Shown: piece by piece, positions 49,324 through 59,926 of the stretch | Layout of the letters: the number at the start of each line of letters is the position of its first letter | Numbering within the stretch: position 1 is the first letter of the stretch | NCBI RefSeq assembly: GCF_018118585.1 | Contig: NZ_CP069421.1 | Location: 806,001 to 870,000, forward strand | Length of the DNA stretch: 64,000 nt | DNA from: Aristaeella lactis | Lineage (GTDB): Bacteria; Bacillota; Clostridia; Christensenellales; Aristaeellaceae | Direction: 5' to 3' | Position numbers and translations under genes: made by a program | The notes under the pieces: generated by a model | Told to the model about the DNA's origin: nothing | The model's input: the letters and a program-made list of their open reading frames with translations, nothing else | The model's database searches: none

Positions 49324-50991
49324 TTGATACAGTTTAAAACGATTGACGGGCTGCTTCTGCGTGATATGGTGATGGCCGGAACAGCCATACTTGAAAAGAA
49401 CAGGGAAGCGGTTGACGCACTGAATGTATTCCCTGTTCCGGACGGTGATACCGGCACAAACATGTCCCTGACCATGCAGTCAGCGACAAGAGAGCTGAAC
49501 AGCAAAGAGTATCTTCGCGCGGATGAAGCGGCAAGCGCACTGGCCAAAGGCGCGCTGAAAGGTGCCCGCGGTAACTCAGGCGTTATTACCAGTCAGCTGC
49601 TCCGCGGTTTTGCCAAGGCTCTGAGCGGGGTTGAAAAAATAACGCCGATTCAGTTTGCAGAGGCCCTGATGAAAGGCTCTGAGATGGCCTATAAGGCTGT
49701 TATGAAGCCTAAAGAAGGCACCATTCTTACGGTTGCCCGCGTTGTTGCGGAAGATGCCCTGAAACAGGCACAGAAAAGCCCCGAGGATTACGACCAGCTG
49801 ATTTCTGTTATCCTGAAGAGCGGTGAAGCCATCCTGAAAAAAACACCGGATATGCTTCCTGCTTTAAAACAGGCCGGCGTTGTGGACTCCGGCGGACGCG
49901 GACTGATGCTGATCTACCAGGGATACGCGGCCGTCCTCCGGGGTGAAGATATCTCCACAGCCGATACGCTGATGGATGATGATGTTCAGGCTGTATCTGA
50001 TGACTGTCACGATCTGACAAAGGATCTTACCTATACCTATTGTGTATCCTTCAAGCTTACCCGTTTCCGTGATGACTGCGATGAACATGATCTTGATTCG
50101 TTCAGGCGCCGCCTGAACCGGATCGGAGATGCCGTATCTGTCAACGGAGACCTGAGCGGAGCGGAAATCCATGTTCACACTGATAATCCCGGTTTTGCCC
50201 TGGATTACGGTATTGAACTGGCTGAGATTACAGATATCAAAATCGACAATCTTGCCGCCATGAAACGGGAACTGGAAAAGTCCGCCGGACAGGAAGAATC
50301 GGACGCGGAACCCGCTGCGCCGGATGAACCTGCAAAGAAATACGGTTTTGTGGCCGTTTCTCTTGGATCCGGTTTTTCACAGTTTTTCCATGACCTGAAT
50401 GTGGACAAGATTGTTGAAGGCGGACAGACAATGAATCCGTCCGTGGATGATCTGCTGAATGCCATTAATCAGGTTAACGCGGAATGCGTGTTTATCCTGC
50501 CCAATAACGGAAATGTTATTTTCGCCGCAAACCAGGCAGCGGAGCTTTCCTCAAAGGATGTACGCGTGATTCCGACGAAAAATGTAGCCATGGGTATCGC
50601 TGCCGCGATTGCTTTCCAGAATGAAGCTGAACCGGATGATAATATGCAGCGCATGATCGGTGCCGCGCAGCATGTGAAGACAGCCATGGTGACTTATGCC
50701 ATCCGTGACAGCGAGTATAACGGAATTGAGATCAAGCAGGGCGATATCATCGGACTGCATAACGGACAGATTGAGTTTTCGGGCCACTCTATCCATGATG
50801 TCGTTCTTGAAATGATGAAGGAAATCATCACGGATGAAGATGAGCTGATTACCGTTTACTACGGCGCGGACGTCAAGGAAGAAGACGCGAAGCAGATAGC
50901 CGAAGAAATCGAAAAGCAGTATGAAGACTGCGATGTGGAATATCATAATGGCGGACAGCCCCTGTATTATTACCTGATTTCTGTGGAGTAA
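49324..50991 (+). CDS. DAK2-domain protein, YloV/FakA-like
   Basis: 555 residues from TTG 49324 (SD GGAGG). N-terminal DAK2 kinase domain: LNVFPVPDGDTGTNMSLTM with the metal/ATP-binding DGDTGTNM, then GARGNSGVITSQLLRG and GVVDSGGRGLMLIYQG. C-terminal YloV domain (FAPS-like VAVSLGSGFSQFF, IPTKNVAMGIAAAI). In characterised bacteria FakA phosphorylates fatty acids bound to FakB. Confidence 0.92.
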   Translation: MIQFKTIDGLLLRDMVMAGTAILEKNREAVDALNVFPVPDGDTGTNMSLTMQSATRELNSKEYLRADEAASALAKGALKGARGNSGVITSQLLRGFAKALSGVEKITPIQFAEALMKGSEMAYKAVMKPKEGTILTVARVVAEDALKQAQKSPEDYDQLISVILKSGEAILKKTPDMLPALKQAGVVDSGGRGLMLIYQGYAAVLRGEDISTADTLMDDDVQAVSDDCHDLTKDLTYTYCVSFKLTRFRDDCDEHDLDSFRRRLNRIGDAVSVNGDLSGAEIHVHTDNPGFALDYGIELAEITDIKIDNLAAMKRELEKSAGQEESDAEPAAPDEPAKKYGFVAVSLGSGFSQFFHDLNVDKIVEGGQTMNPSVDDLLNAINQVNAECVFILPNNGNVIFAANQAAELSSKDVRVIPTKNVAMGIAAAIAFQNEAEPDDNMQRMIGAAQHVKTAMVTYAIRDSEYNGIEIKQGDIIGLHNGQIEFSGHSIHDVVLEMMKEIITDEDELITVYYGADVKEEDAKQIAEEIEKQYEDCDVEYHNGGQPLYYYLISVE

Positions 50992-50994
50992 GAC

Positions 50995-53004
50995 ATGGAA
51001 CTGACAGAACTGGCCGGTATCGGTCCTGTTAGAGCTGAAACACTGCGCGCAATGGGAGTTTTCTCATTGCGCGATTTGTTGTTTACACTGCCTGTCCGTT
51101 ATGAGGATCACAGTACTGTACTTCCGTGCAGCACCCGTCATGAGGGCTTTATCCTTGTGGAGGGAAAAGCCCTGAAAGAGCCCCAGATCTCCTTTTTCCA
51201 TTCTCTCAAAAAGGTAACAGTAACCATAGCGGACAGCACCGGTAAAATGCCCGTATGCTGGTATAACGCTGCCTGGATCAGGGACAGGATTCAGGAAGGG
51301 GAGACTGTCAGGCTCTACGGACGCCTTGTTATCCGCAACAACAGAAGGGTTTTGCAGAATCCTCAGATCGTCGGACCGGAAGAAGGCTTTATTCCTGTTT
51401 ACCGGGCAATGAAGGGATTTCCGTCCAAATCTTTCAGGAAACTGATCCGGAACGCACTGGAATTGCTGGATGACTGCTGCCCGGAGACGCTTCCTGCCGA
51501 ATTCCGCGTCAGGTATCATCTGTGTGAACTGAATTACGCTGTCAGGCAGGCGCATTTTCCGGACAGCCCCGAAGCGCTTCAGGCTGCCAGAAGAAGAATA
51601 GAATTTGAACGGATACTGCTTTATCTGGTTTATGTTTCATGCGCGGGTACGGAAAGACAGTCCGGATTTCCTTTTCAGTTCAGCAACGATTGTATTGACC
51701 GTTACTGGCAGTCCCTTGGTTTTATACCAACGAACGCGCAGAAAAAGGTTTTGAACGATATCGCTTCTGATCTGCGAAGAGACTGCGCCATGAGCAGACT
51801 TGTACAGGGAGATGTCGGATGCGGAAAAACAGCGGTTGCATTTGGTGCCATATGGCTGGCATACAACGCGGGATACCAGGCGTGCATGATGGCTCCTACG
51901 GAAATCCTGGCTGTGCAGCATTATGAAAATGCCTGCAGGATGTTTGAAAAGCTTGGATTACGATGCCGTCTTCTGACAGGAAGCACACGGTCTTCAGAAA
52001 GAAAGAAGATCCTGAAAGAGCTGAAAGAACATCAATGTGACGTACTCTTCGGTACACATGCCCTGATAAGCAAAGATGTTGAATACGGCAAGCTCGGCCT
52101 GGTCATCACCGATGAGCAGCATCGATTTGGTGTCAGGCAGCGGACAAACCTGCAGATGAAGGGAAAAACAGACACCATTCTGCCGCATGTGCTTGTTATG
52201 TCAGCCACACCGATTCCCCGGACCCTGGCATTGATCCTGTACGGAGACCTGGATCTGTCTGTGATTGATGAGATGCCTGCCGGCAGAATTCCGGTCAAAA
52301 CAAGAATTGTACCTGAACAAAAAAGACAGGATATGTATGGATTCCTTCGCACCCGGATCGCTGAAGGGAAACAGGCTTATATTGTCTGTCCGCTGGTGGA
52401 AGAGGATGAAGATGAAAGCAGCGAACTGCACAGCGCGAAAGCCCTGTTTGAAAAACTGAAGGATCATGAGATGAAGGGCCTCCGTATCGGCCTGACCTGG
52501 GGGTCGCAGAAACCGGCGGAAAAAGACAAGGTGCTGCATGACTTTGCGGCTGGATTGTTTGACGTCCTGGTATCCACAACTGTGATCGAGGTTGGTGTCA
52601 ACAATCCAAACGCGACGATTATGATCATTGAAAACGCGGAACGGTACGGCCTGAGCCAGCTTCATCAGCTGAGGGGCAGGGTTGGACGCGGACAGGAGGA
52701 AAGCTGGTGCTTCCTGTTCGCGGAGCCTTCTGAAAAACTGAGGCTTTTCTGCTCCACAAATGACGGATTTGTGATTGCGCAGAAAGATCTGGAACTTCGC
52801 GGCCCCGGGGACCTTATCGGAACGCGTCAGTCAGGAGAACCGGGAAAACAGTTCCTGTTTGCCGATGTCCGTCTTCTGGACGAAGTGGCACAATGTGTCC
52901 AGCAGATAACACGAAATCCTTCCGACAAAGCGTTGCTTGATCAGATCAGGAATAACGCTGTACAGTTTTTCAGGGAAAAAGAATATAACGTTGCCCTTAA
53001 CTAA
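50995..53004 (+). CDS. recG: ATP-dependent DNA helicase RecG
   Basis: 669 residues. Remodels stalled forks. N-terminal wedge/OB domain (GPVRAETLRAMGVFSLRDLL, LPVRYEDHS), motif I GDVGCGKTAVAFGA, DEQHRFGVRQR (DExH), MSATPIPRTLAL, ATTVIEVGVN-like motif V (STTVIEVGVNNPNA), QLRGRVGRG, and a TRG-type C-terminus. Convergent with hemW, sharing 4 bases. Confidence 0.96.
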   Translation: MELTELAGIGPVRAETLRAMGVFSLRDLLFTLPVRYEDHSTVLPCSTRHEGFILVEGKALKEPQISFFHSLKKVTVTIADSTGKMPVCWYNAAWIRDRIQEGETVRLYGRLVIRNNRRVLQNPQIVGPEEGFIPVYRAMKGFPSKSFRKLIRNALELLDDCCPETLPAEFRVRYHLCELNYAVRQAHFPDSPEALQAARRRIEFERILLYLVYVSCAGTERQSGFPFQFSNDCIDRYWQSLGFIPTNAQKKVLNDIASDLRRDCAMSRLVQGDVGCGKTAVAFGAIWLAYNAGYQACMMAPTEILAVQHYENACRMFEKLGLRCRLLTGSTRSSERKKILKELKEHQCDVLFGTHALISKDVEYGKLGLVITDEQHRFGVRQRTNLQMKGKTDTILPHVLVMSATPIPRTLALILYGDLDLSVIDEMPAGRIPVKTRIVPEQKRQDMYGFLRTRIAEGKQAYIVCPLVEEDEDESSELHSAKALFEKLKDHEMKGLRIGLTWGSQKPAEKDKVLHDFAAGLFDVLVSTTVIEVGVNNPNATIMIIENAERYGLSQLHQLRGRVGRGQEESWCFLFAEPSEKLRLFCSTNDGFVIAQKDLELRGPGDLIGTRQSGEPGKQFLFADVRLLDEVAQCVQQITRNPSDKALLDQIRNNAVQFFREKEYNVALN

Positions 53005-54149
53005 TCATCCATCAGTTCGGACAGAATGGCATTCTGGATATCCAGACCGCGTTCGGACATTCTCCATTGTTTTCCTTCATGGATGATCAGTCCGTTATCA
53101 ACAAATGGCTTCAGCCTGTTTCCATAGCTCTCTTCCAGGGACACCTTATGCATCTTCATAAAGGTGTCTTCATTTATTCCTTCCGCCAGCCTGAACCCCA
53201 GCATAACGGACTCAAAACGAGCTTCCCGGCATGATATGATTTCATCAGGCGGAGAAATACGGTTCCGGATCATTGCGGCGTATTCCGGCCAGCTGTCAGG
53301 GTTGGTTTTCCGTATATAGGTTACACCGTCCGGAAGGGAACAAAGCCTGGTCATGGATGCGGCAGATATGCCAAGGCCGGTATACGGGACCTGTGTCCAG
53401 TAGCCGATATTATGAATACATTCAAAGCCGGGCGTGGCAAAATTGGATATCTCATAACGTTCAAGCCCCATTGACCTGAGGAAAGATACGGCGGAAGAGT
53501 ACATATTTCTTTCCGTATCTGTATCCGGCAGCTGAAGACGGTTCAGCCGCAGATCCTCATAAAGCGGCGTGCCTTCCTCCGGAATCAGTCCATACGCACT
53601 GATATGAGCCGGTTTCAGTTCAACCGCCGCCCTAAGCGTTTCTATCCAGTTTTCCTCTGTCTGGGAAGGAATACCGAAGATGAGATCGAGATTGATATTC
53701 GTTATACCGGATTGCCTTGCCAGTTCCACAGAACGGATAACATCCTCCTGATGATGAATCCTTCCGAGGATCAGAAGCAATGAATCCTGGGCAGCCTGCA
53801 TTCCGAAAGAGAGACGGTTTATTCCAAGTTCACAGGCATTGTCAAGCCAGGCCTTCGTGACTGTTCCGGGGTTGGCTTCCGATGTGAACTCTGATACGCT
53901 GCTGAAATCATATATGGAATCAAGTCCGTGGATCAGTCTGCTGAACAGCCGGGGAGGAAGAAGGGAAGGCGTTCCGCCGCCGATATAAACGGTTCGGACC
54001 GGTTCCTCTGCTTCATCCGCACGCCATTCCGCCTCCTTCAGAAGAAGATCGATGTATGCTTCATAGTCAGATTCTTTCTCTGTGAAAGAAACAAATGAAC
54101 AGTAGCGGCATTTTTTCCTGCAGAAGGGGATGTGGACATATAATTCCAT
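53001..54149 (-). CDS. hemW: HemW-like radical SAM protein
   Basis: 382 residues from ATG 54149 (SD GAGGG). Radical SAM cluster motif CRKKCRYCSF follows ELYVHIPF directly; VYIGGGTPSLL, NPGTVTKAWL, GIPSQTEENW and a C-terminal HemW domain (DNGLIIHEGKQWRMSERGLDI). HemW inserts heme into client proteins; often misnamed coproporphyrinogen oxidase. The upstream SLOG frame runs 112 nt into it. Confidence 0.92.
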   Translation of the reverse strand: MELYVHIPFCRKKCRYCSFVSFTEKESDYEAYIDLLLKEAEWRADEAEEPVRTVYIGGGTPSLLPPRLFSRLIHGLDSIYDFSSVSEFTSEANPGTVTKAWLDNACELGINRLSFGMQAAQDSLLLILGRIHHQEDVIRSVELARQSGITNINLDLIFGIPSQTEENWIETLRAAVELKPAHISAYGLIPEEGTPLYEDLRLNRLQLPDTDTERNMYSSAVSFLRSMGLERYEISNFATPGFECIHNIGYWTQVPYTGLGISAASMTRLCSLPDGVTYIRKTNPDSWPEYAAMIRNRISPPDEIISCREARFESVMLGFRLAEGINEDTFMKMHKVSLEESYGNRLKPFVDNGLIIHEGKQWRMSERGLDIQNAILSELMDD

Positions 54150-54688
54150 GCTTTTTCCCTCAGCAATCCGGTGTTGTAATCCTGTGCGGAAGCCAGATTG
54201 ATAATTCTGATATGATCCTGTTTCAGCGCGTAGCGGACTGTGGAAGCGGTTCCTCCCCGCATATGATAGAGGTAACATATGCACAGGGAGGAACGGTCAG
54301 CCATATACCTGTTTCTTGTGAGCATAACACCCTGAAAATAGCAGGGGGAAAGAACTGTTTTTTCATCAGCCTGTTCGAGGATCCTACTGTATATTTCCCT
54401 GTCTTTATCATGCCAGCGGTCTGCCTGCATTTCACAGGGAATGGCCAGGGAGAGAATCATATCCGGATACTTTTTTTTCAGCTGAAGCACCTGTAAGGCG
54501 GCAAGGGTGTCAAAACCAAGGGCGCATCCGCAGATAAAACGCCTGTAACCATCGTTATATGCCATGACAACAGCGTCAGCAATGCGCTGCTGAATATGTG
54601 CTTTTTCATCGGCAGGAAGGTATCTGTGACCTGTAAAAAAGGCTGTTTCACGGATTCCTTCCGGCAGGAGATCATGTTCCCTGTCCAT
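54038..54688 (-). CDS. SLOG-family (DUF1273/YpsA-like) protein
   Basis: 216 residues. TAFFTGHRYL start, then FICGCALGFDTLAALQVLQL, PCEMQADRW and the RNRYMADRSSLCICYLYH strand with GGTASTVRYA (ligand-binding glycine turn). These are SLOG nucleotide-binding features. About 37 C-terminal residues lie inside hemW in another frame, so this tail may be recent. Starts 4 nt after lepA. Confidence 0.85.
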   Translation of the reverse strand: MDREHDLLPEGIRETAFFTGHRYLPADEKAHIQQRIADAVVMAYNDGYRRFICGCALGFDTLAALQVLQLKKKYPDMILSLAIPCEMQADRWHDKDREIYSRILEQADEKTVLSPCYFQGVMLTRNRYMADRSSLCICYLYHMRGGTASTVRYALKQDHIRIINLASAQDYNTGLLREKAWNYMSTSPSAGKNAATVHLFLSQRKNLTMKHTSIFF

Positions 54689-54691
54689 ATG

Positions 54692-56491
54692 TCAGTCCAT
54701 TTTAAGAACAGCAAGGAAGGCTTCGCTGGGCACCTGGACGGTACCGAACTGACGCATGCGTTTTTTACCTTCCTTCTGTTTTTCGAGCAGCTTTTTCTTG
54801 CGGGTAATATCTCCACCGTAACATTTGGCAAGAACATCCTTGCGTATGGCCTTAACGGTTTCGCGCGCAATCACTTTTCCGCCGATGGCAGCCTGAATCG
54901 GGATTTCAAACATCTGGCGTGGAATAACATCCTTCAGCTTTTCAGCGATGCCCCGTCCGCGGGCATAGGCTTTTTCACGGTGGACAATGATGGAGAAAGC
55001 ATCGCAGATTTCTCCGTTAAGCAGGATATCCAGTTTTACAAGATCACTGGGACGGTAATCCTTCAGCTCATAATCAAAGGAAGCGTAGCCGCGGCTCCTG
55101 CTTTTGATCTGGTCGAAGAAATCAAAGATGATCTCGTTGAGAGGCATGTCATAATTCAGCTTGACACGGGTGCCTTCATACTGCATATCAATGAAAATGC
55201 CGCGTTTATCCTGACAAAGCTCCATCAGAGTGCCTACATATTCCTGCGGAGTATAGATTGTGGCGTGGACAAAAGGTTCTTCCATTTCGGCGATTTCACC
55301 GACCGGAGGCAGATTGGTGGGATTGTCAATCATCAGTTCGGTTCCGTTTGTTTTAATCACACGGTAAATAACACTCGGCGCAGTTGTGACAAGATTCAGG
55401 TCAAATTCGCGTTCCAGGCGTGTGGTAATAATATCCATATGCAGCAGGCCGAGGAATCCGCAGCGGAAACCGTATCCAAGGGCAACGGATGTTTCCGGCT
55501 CAAAGGACAGGGAAGCGTCATTCATTCTCAGTTTTTCAAGGGCGTCCTTGAGCGCCGGATAATCAGCACCGTCAGCAGGATAAATACCGCAGTAAACCAT
55601 CGGAGTCACATTGCGGTAGCCCGGCAGGGGTTCCGAAGCCGGGCGCGCCGCGTCGGTAATAGTGTCGCCGACACGTGTGTCACGCACATCCTTGATGGAA
55701 GCGGAAACATAACCGACGTCCCCGGCCTTCAGCTCATCGCAGGGCCTGTAACCGGGATCGAAGGTACCTACCTCCACGACGTCAAATTCACTGCCGGTAG
55801 CCATCATACGCATTTTCATTCCGGGACGGATCGTTCCGTCCATAATCCGTATAAAGCAGATGGCACCGCGATAATTATCATAGTAGGCATCAAAAATCAA
55901 TGCCTTGAGGGGAGCGTCCGGATCTCCCTGCGGGGCGGGAATATGATTGACGATCGCTTCAAGAACATCTTCCACATTCAGGCCTGTTTTGGCTGAAATC
56001 AGAGGGGCATAGCTGGCGTCCAGGCCGATTACATCTTCTATTTCCTGCCTTACTTCCTCAGGACGGGCAGAAGGAAGATCGATTTTATTGATGACAGGGA
56101 TGGTTTCCAGATTATGTTCCAGAGCCATGTAGACATTGGCAAGGGTCTGCGCCTCAATGCCCTGGGTTGCGTCAACAACGAGCAGGGCGCCTTCGCAGGC
56201 GGCCAGCGCGCGGCTGACTTCATAGGTGAAGTCCACATGGCCGGGAGTGTCGATCAGGTTCAGGATATAGTCTTTACCGTCTTTCGCGCGATAGGTCATA
56301 TGAACAACTTTGCTTTTGATAGTTATGCCGCGTTCCCGTTCCAGTTCCATGCTGTCAAGGATCTGTTCAACCATTTCACGCTTCTCAAAAACACCGGTTT
56401 TTTCAAGGATCCTGTCTGCGAGAGTGCTTTTGCCATGGTCGATATGTGCCACAATACAGAAATTGCGGACATGATTCATATTATTGTTCAT
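54692..56491 (-). CDS. lepA: Elongation factor 4
   Basis: 599 residues from ATG 56491 (SD GGAGG). Ribosomal back-translocase GTPase. P-loop [14 protein letters not shown], switch [23 protein letters not shown]; the LepA C-terminal domain ends [18 protein letters not shown]. Overlaps plsY by 11 nt. Confidence 0.96.
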   Translation of the reverse strand: MNNNMNHVRNFCIVAHIDHGKSTLADRILEKTGVFEKREMVEQILDSMELERERGITIKSKVVHMTYRAKDGKDYILNLIDTPGHVDFTYEVSRALAACEGALLVVDATQGIEAQTLANVYMALEHNLETIPVINKIDLPSARPEEVRQEIEDVIGLDASYAPLISAKTGLNVEDVLEAIVNHIPAPQGDPDAPLKALIFDAYYDNYRGAICFIRIMDGTIRPGMKMRMMATGSEFDVVEVGTFDPGYRPCDELKAGDVGYVSASIKDVRDTRVGDTITDAARPASEPLPGYRNVTPMVYCGIYPADGADYPALKDALEKLRMNDASLSFEPETSVALGYGFRCGFLGLLHMDIITTRLEREFDLNLVTTAPSVIYRVIKTNGTELMIDNPTNLPPVGEIAEMEEPFVHATIYTPQEYVGTLMELCQDKRGIFIDMQYEGTRVKLNYDMPLNEIIFDFFDQIKSRSRGYASFDYELKDYRPSDLVKLDILLNGEICDAFSIIVHREKAYARGRGIAEKLKDVIPRQMFEIPIQAAIGGKVIARETVKAIRKDVLAKCYGGDITRKKKLLEKQKEGKKRMRQFGTVQVPSEAFLAVLKMD

Positions 56492-57113
56492 GAGCACCTC
56501 CGGAAGGATGTGCTTTATGTCCGAGCTTGTTTTCATTTCCGTGAATCAGCCGATCAATATTGGCATGGTGCCTTGCGATGCACATAACCATCAGAATAAA
56601 GGTCCATACAATGACGCATGCGTTGCAGGAACTGAAGAAAAAAGACAGGATAAAGAAAGTGACAACAAGCAGCATGCTGCCTACAGAGATATACCTGAAA
56701 AGAGCAATGACCGCAACGGTCAGCGCTATACACAGAAGAGCGGGAAGGGGAAAACAGTAAAGCATCACACCGCCGGTTGTGGCAACGCCTTTTCCTCCGC
56801 GGAAATGAAAGAAAACAGGCCAGTTATGGCCGATCACGCAGAACAGACCAGCCAGCATGGCCGCGAAATGGCTTCCTGTAAACAATTCAGCGATTGCACA
56901 GGCTGCTATGCCTTTCAGGCCGTCAATCAGGAATGTGATGATACCGTATTTCCAGCCCATGGTCCGCTGAACGTTGCTGGCTCCGGTACTTTTGCTGCCA
57001 ACGGTATGGAGATCAGGTCCCTTGGCCAGCGTGGATGTGATAATGCCTCCGGAAATGGAACCCAGCAGGTAACCGAGCAGACAGCATATAATGTAAAGGA
57101 TTTCCCTGGGCAT
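56481..57113 (-). CDS. plsY: Acyl-phosphate:glycerol-3-phosphate acyltransferase
   Basis: 210 residues from ATG 57113 (SD AGGAGG). First acylation in phospholipid synthesis. Multi-pass membrane protein; [46 protein letters not shown] are the three PlsY motifs. A hydrophilic C-terminal tail of 20 residues is extra. Confidence 0.94.
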   Translation of the reverse strand: MPREILYIICCLLGYLLGSISGGIITSTLAKGPDLHTVGSKSTGASNVQRTMGWKYGIITFLIDGLKGIAACAIAELFTGSHFAAMLAGLFCVIGHNWPVFFHFRGGKGVATTGGVMLYCFPLPALLCIALTVAVIALFRYISVGSMLLVVTFFILSFFFSSCNACVIVWTFILMVMCIARHHANIDRLIHGNENKLGHKAHPSGGAHEQ

Positions 57114-57118
57114 GAAAA

Positions 57119-58450
57119 TCAATCCTCCTTTTTCTTTTCCCGCAGGATAAAGCGGATCGGAGTTCCTTCCAGATTGAAGGATTTCCTGAAGAAATTCTCC
57201 AGATACCTTTCGTATGCGAAGAACATCAGCTTTTCTTCATTGACAAACAGCACGAAAGAAGGCGGCTGTACTCCACCCTGTGTTGCATAGTAGATTCTCA
57301 GGCGTTTTCCGCCCTGGACAGGAGGCTGAAGAGCGTTAACCGCGTCATTCAGCACATCATTCAGGACACCGGTTGTGATCCTGCGGCAGGCGGTTTCATA
57401 TACTTCCTTCACCTTGTCCAGGATCTGACCCACACGCTGGCCGGATTTGGCGGAAATAAACAAAACGGGAGCATAAGTCATGAATTTCAGGTCATCCAGC
57501 ACCTGTTTTTTATACTTTTCATAGGTGCCGGTTTCCTTGTCAAGCATATCCCATTTGTTCACAATGACGATAACGGCCTTGCCTTCATCGTGAATCAGAC
57601 CGGCGATTTTTGTATCCTGTTCCGTCACACCGTCATTCGCGTCAATCAGAAGCAGTGCCACATCACAGCGCCTGATGGCGGCAATGGACCGGAGCACGCT
57701 GTATCTTTCCAGCGTTTCATCCTCCACGGAACGCTTCCTGCGGATTCCGGCGGTATCAATGATGTTATAGACAGTACCATCTTCAGCGGTATACAGGGAA
57801 TCGATAGCGTCCCGTGTGGTACCGGCTATATCGGATACCATCGTACGGTTTTCTCCCAGCAGCCGGTTGGTCAGGGAACTTTTGCCAACGTTCGGCCGGC
57901 CGACAATCGCAAGCTGGATGGGCTTTGCTTCATCGTCTGTGTTATCCGCGTCCTCCGGGAACAGTTCGATCATACGGTCCAGCAGATCACCGAACCCGAG
58001 CATATTCACGCTGCTGATACCGATGGGATCCCCGAGACCCAGTTCGTAAAACTCGTAAAGATTATCATTCAGGTCAAGATAATCCACTTTGTTGACAACA
58101 AGCAGTACCGGCTTGGTGGTTTTACGGAGCATGTTGGCAACGTCTTTATCATCTTCTGTCAGACCGTCTCTCGCGTCCGTAAAAAAGCATATCACATCGG
58201 CGAGATCCATTGCGATTTCAGCCTGCTCCCGCATCTGGCTGAGGAGAACGTCATCGCTTCTCGGATCAATACCGCCTGTGTCAATCAGCGTAAAATTATG
58301 TCCAAGCCACTCAGCATCAGCGGTGATCCTGTCCCGGGTAACACCGGGCATATCATCAACGATGCTGATCCGTTTACCGGCCATTTTATTGAAAAAGGTG
58401 GATTTGCCGACATTCGGACGGCCGACAATTGCGACAAGCGGTTTAGCCAT
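57119..58450 (-). CDS. der: Ribosome biogenesis GTPase Der
   Basis: 443 residues from ATG 58450 (SD GGAGGAAG). Two tandem G domains: GRPNVGKSTFFNKM/DTGGIDP/NKVDYLD and GRPNVGKSSLTNRL/DTAGIRR/NKWDMLD, then a KH-like C-terminal domain. Needed for 50S assembly. Overlaps the DUF512 gene by 8 nt. Confidence 0.96.
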   Translation of the reverse strand: MAKPLVAIVGRPNVGKSTFFNKMAGKRISIVDDMPGVTRDRITADAEWLGHNFTLIDTGGIDPRSDDVLLSQMREQAEIAMDLADVICFFTDARDGLTEDDKDVANMLRKTTKPVLLVVNKVDYLDLNDNLYEFYELGLGDPIGISSVNMLGFGDLLDRMIELFPEDADNTDDEAKPIQLAIVGRPNVGKSSLTNRLLGENRTMVSDIAGTTRDAIDSLYTAEDGTVYNIIDTAGIRRKRSVEDETLERYSVLRSIAAIRRCDVALLLIDANDGVTEQDTKIAGLIHDEGKAVIVIVNKWDMLDKETGTYEKYKKQVLDDLKFMTYAPVLFISAKSGQRVGQILDKVKEVYETACRRITTGVLNDVLNDAVNALQPPVQGGKRLRIYYATQGGVQPPSFVLFVNEEKLMFFAYERYLENFFRKSFNLEGTPIRFILREKKKED

Positions 58451-59765
58451 TTTCTTCCTCCAATCCCCACAGGGCACGGATCAGCGATTCTCCGTTGTTC
58501 TGTACAACCCTGATCGGTTTTCCAAGTTCCCTGCGCACATCTTCCAGGGTCGTTTCGTCCAGAAACATATCTGTCTGCGCGCGCAGCATTGTATCGCATA
58601 TCAGTATTTCGTCACAGGGAATGCCTTTCAGGGCGTCAATGAGATCACGCCCAACAATCAGGCCTGTAACGGTAATGGTTTCTCCAAAAAACCTGTTTTT
58701 GACCGCTTTTACCTCTACAGATGTTCCTTTCGGCGCATACCGGCTGACCAGCTTTTCGATATACGGACGGGCAGAAACACCTGTCGGGATAAGCAGATGC
58801 CGATTTAGTGAGCTTTCAGGAAAACCATCAGAAAACAGAAATTCATAAGATTCCTCACATTCCTGCTCCAGCAGCCGGAGCATGCCTACGCCGTTTTCAA
58901 TCTGCGGATAATCCTCATATGCTGTATGATCCGGTATGGGTTCATTACAGATACAGTAGAATTCATCGGACGCAAATACAAAACGGGTTCCGAATTCCTC
59001 AAGGTATTTTTCCTGGTATCCCTTTACAAAGTCAATCAGCTTTTTGGCGGATACAGCATCAAATCCCTTCAGGTCAGCAAGGCCATCCCTGTGTTTGGTC
59101 AGTCCGACCGGAACAATGGCAAGGGACTGGGAGGAGGGATATAAAGAGGCGAGATCCGTAATGGTCTTCCGCAGGATTTCCCCGTCATTGACACCCGGGC
59201 AGAGCACAACCTGGCAATGGAACTGCAGACCGTTTTCCTTCAGGCGTCTGAGCCTGTCCATCAGGTTTCCGGCGTGACGGTTGCTGAGCATCACGCAGCG
59301 TGTCTGAGGATCGGTTGCCTGGACGGAAATGAAGAGAGGGGAGGCCTTTCGTTCAATGATGCGGTTAAACTCTTCATCATTAACGTTGGTGAGCGTTACA
59401 TAATTGCCCATCATCAGGCTCAGCCGCCAGTCGTCATCCTTGACATAGAGCGTATCGCGCATTCCCTGAGGCAGCTGGTCGATAAAACAGAAAAGACACC
59501 GGTTTCGGCAGTGGCGGGGTTTCATGGATTCGGTTTCATCCAGGCTCAGTCCCAGCGGAGTCCATTCTGATTTACGAATCGTATAATCACAGGGAACGCC
59601 TTCGTGTTCAATCCTGACCCTGAGGCAGGTGCCGGTGGAAAGGGCCTGATAGTCAATCTCGTCAGCGATCGGTGTGTCATTAATGGATACAATCCGGTCA
59701 TCAGGCTGTATACCGGCTTTTTCAGCGGGCGAACCAGCGGAAACAGCATGAATTCTGACAGACAA
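58443..59765 (-). CDS. PDZ-radical SAM-DUF512 protein
   Basis: 440 residues from TTG 59765, chosen because the upstream ATG (59795) falls at the predicted transcription start and an SD GAGGTG lies 6 nt ahead of the TTG. N-terminal PDZ (SAGSPAEKAGIQPDDRIVSIN), then CRNRCLFCFIDQLP (4Fe-4S/SAM cluster), radical SAM barrel, and the DUF512 domain (FASDEFYCICNEPIPDHTAY). Conserved in Clostridia beside der; reaction unknown. Confidence 0.9.
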   Translation of the reverse strand: MSVRIHAVSAGSPAEKAGIQPDDRIVSINDTPIADEIDYQALSTGTCLRVRIEHEGVPCDYTIRKSEWTPLGLSLDETESMKPRHCRNRCLFCFIDQLPQGMRDTLYVKDDDWRLSLMMGNYVTLTNVNDEEFNRIIERKASPLFISVQATDPQTRCVMLSNRHAGNLMDRLRRLKENGLQFHCQVVLCPGVNDGEILRKTITDLASLYPSSQSLAIVPVGLTKHRDGLADLKGFDAVSAKKLIDFVKGYQEKYLEEFGTRFVFASDEFYCICNEPIPDHTAYEDYPQIENGVGMLRLLEQECEESYEFLFSDGFPESSLNRHLLIPTGVSARPYIEKLVSRYAPKGTSVEVKAVKNRFFGETITVTGLIVGRDLIDALKGIPCDEILICDTMLRAQTDMFLDETTLEDVRRELGKPIRVVQNNGESLIRALWGLEEENG

Positions 59766-59800
59766 AACCAACACCTCATCCCCGTAATATACCATATTAT

Positions 59801-59829
59801 ATTATGCTTGTATCATTTCGCCTTGTCAA
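59801..59829 (-). promoter_or_regulatory. Promoter of the DUF512-der-plsY-lepA operon
   Basis: Minus strand TTGACA (59829-59824), 17 bp, CATAAT (59806-59801); start near 59794. Confidence 0.78.
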
Positions 59830-59926
59830 GAAACGCCTGTTTTCTTTTGCAGGGCAAAGGTTGTTTTTTTCATCTTATAATGATATGATTTTCAGGTATT
59901 ATCGAAGGGGATGAAAGGATCGCATC

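Noticed and set aside
54596-55996. 466-codon plus-strand open frame
   Set aside because: Reverse-strand shadow of lepA.
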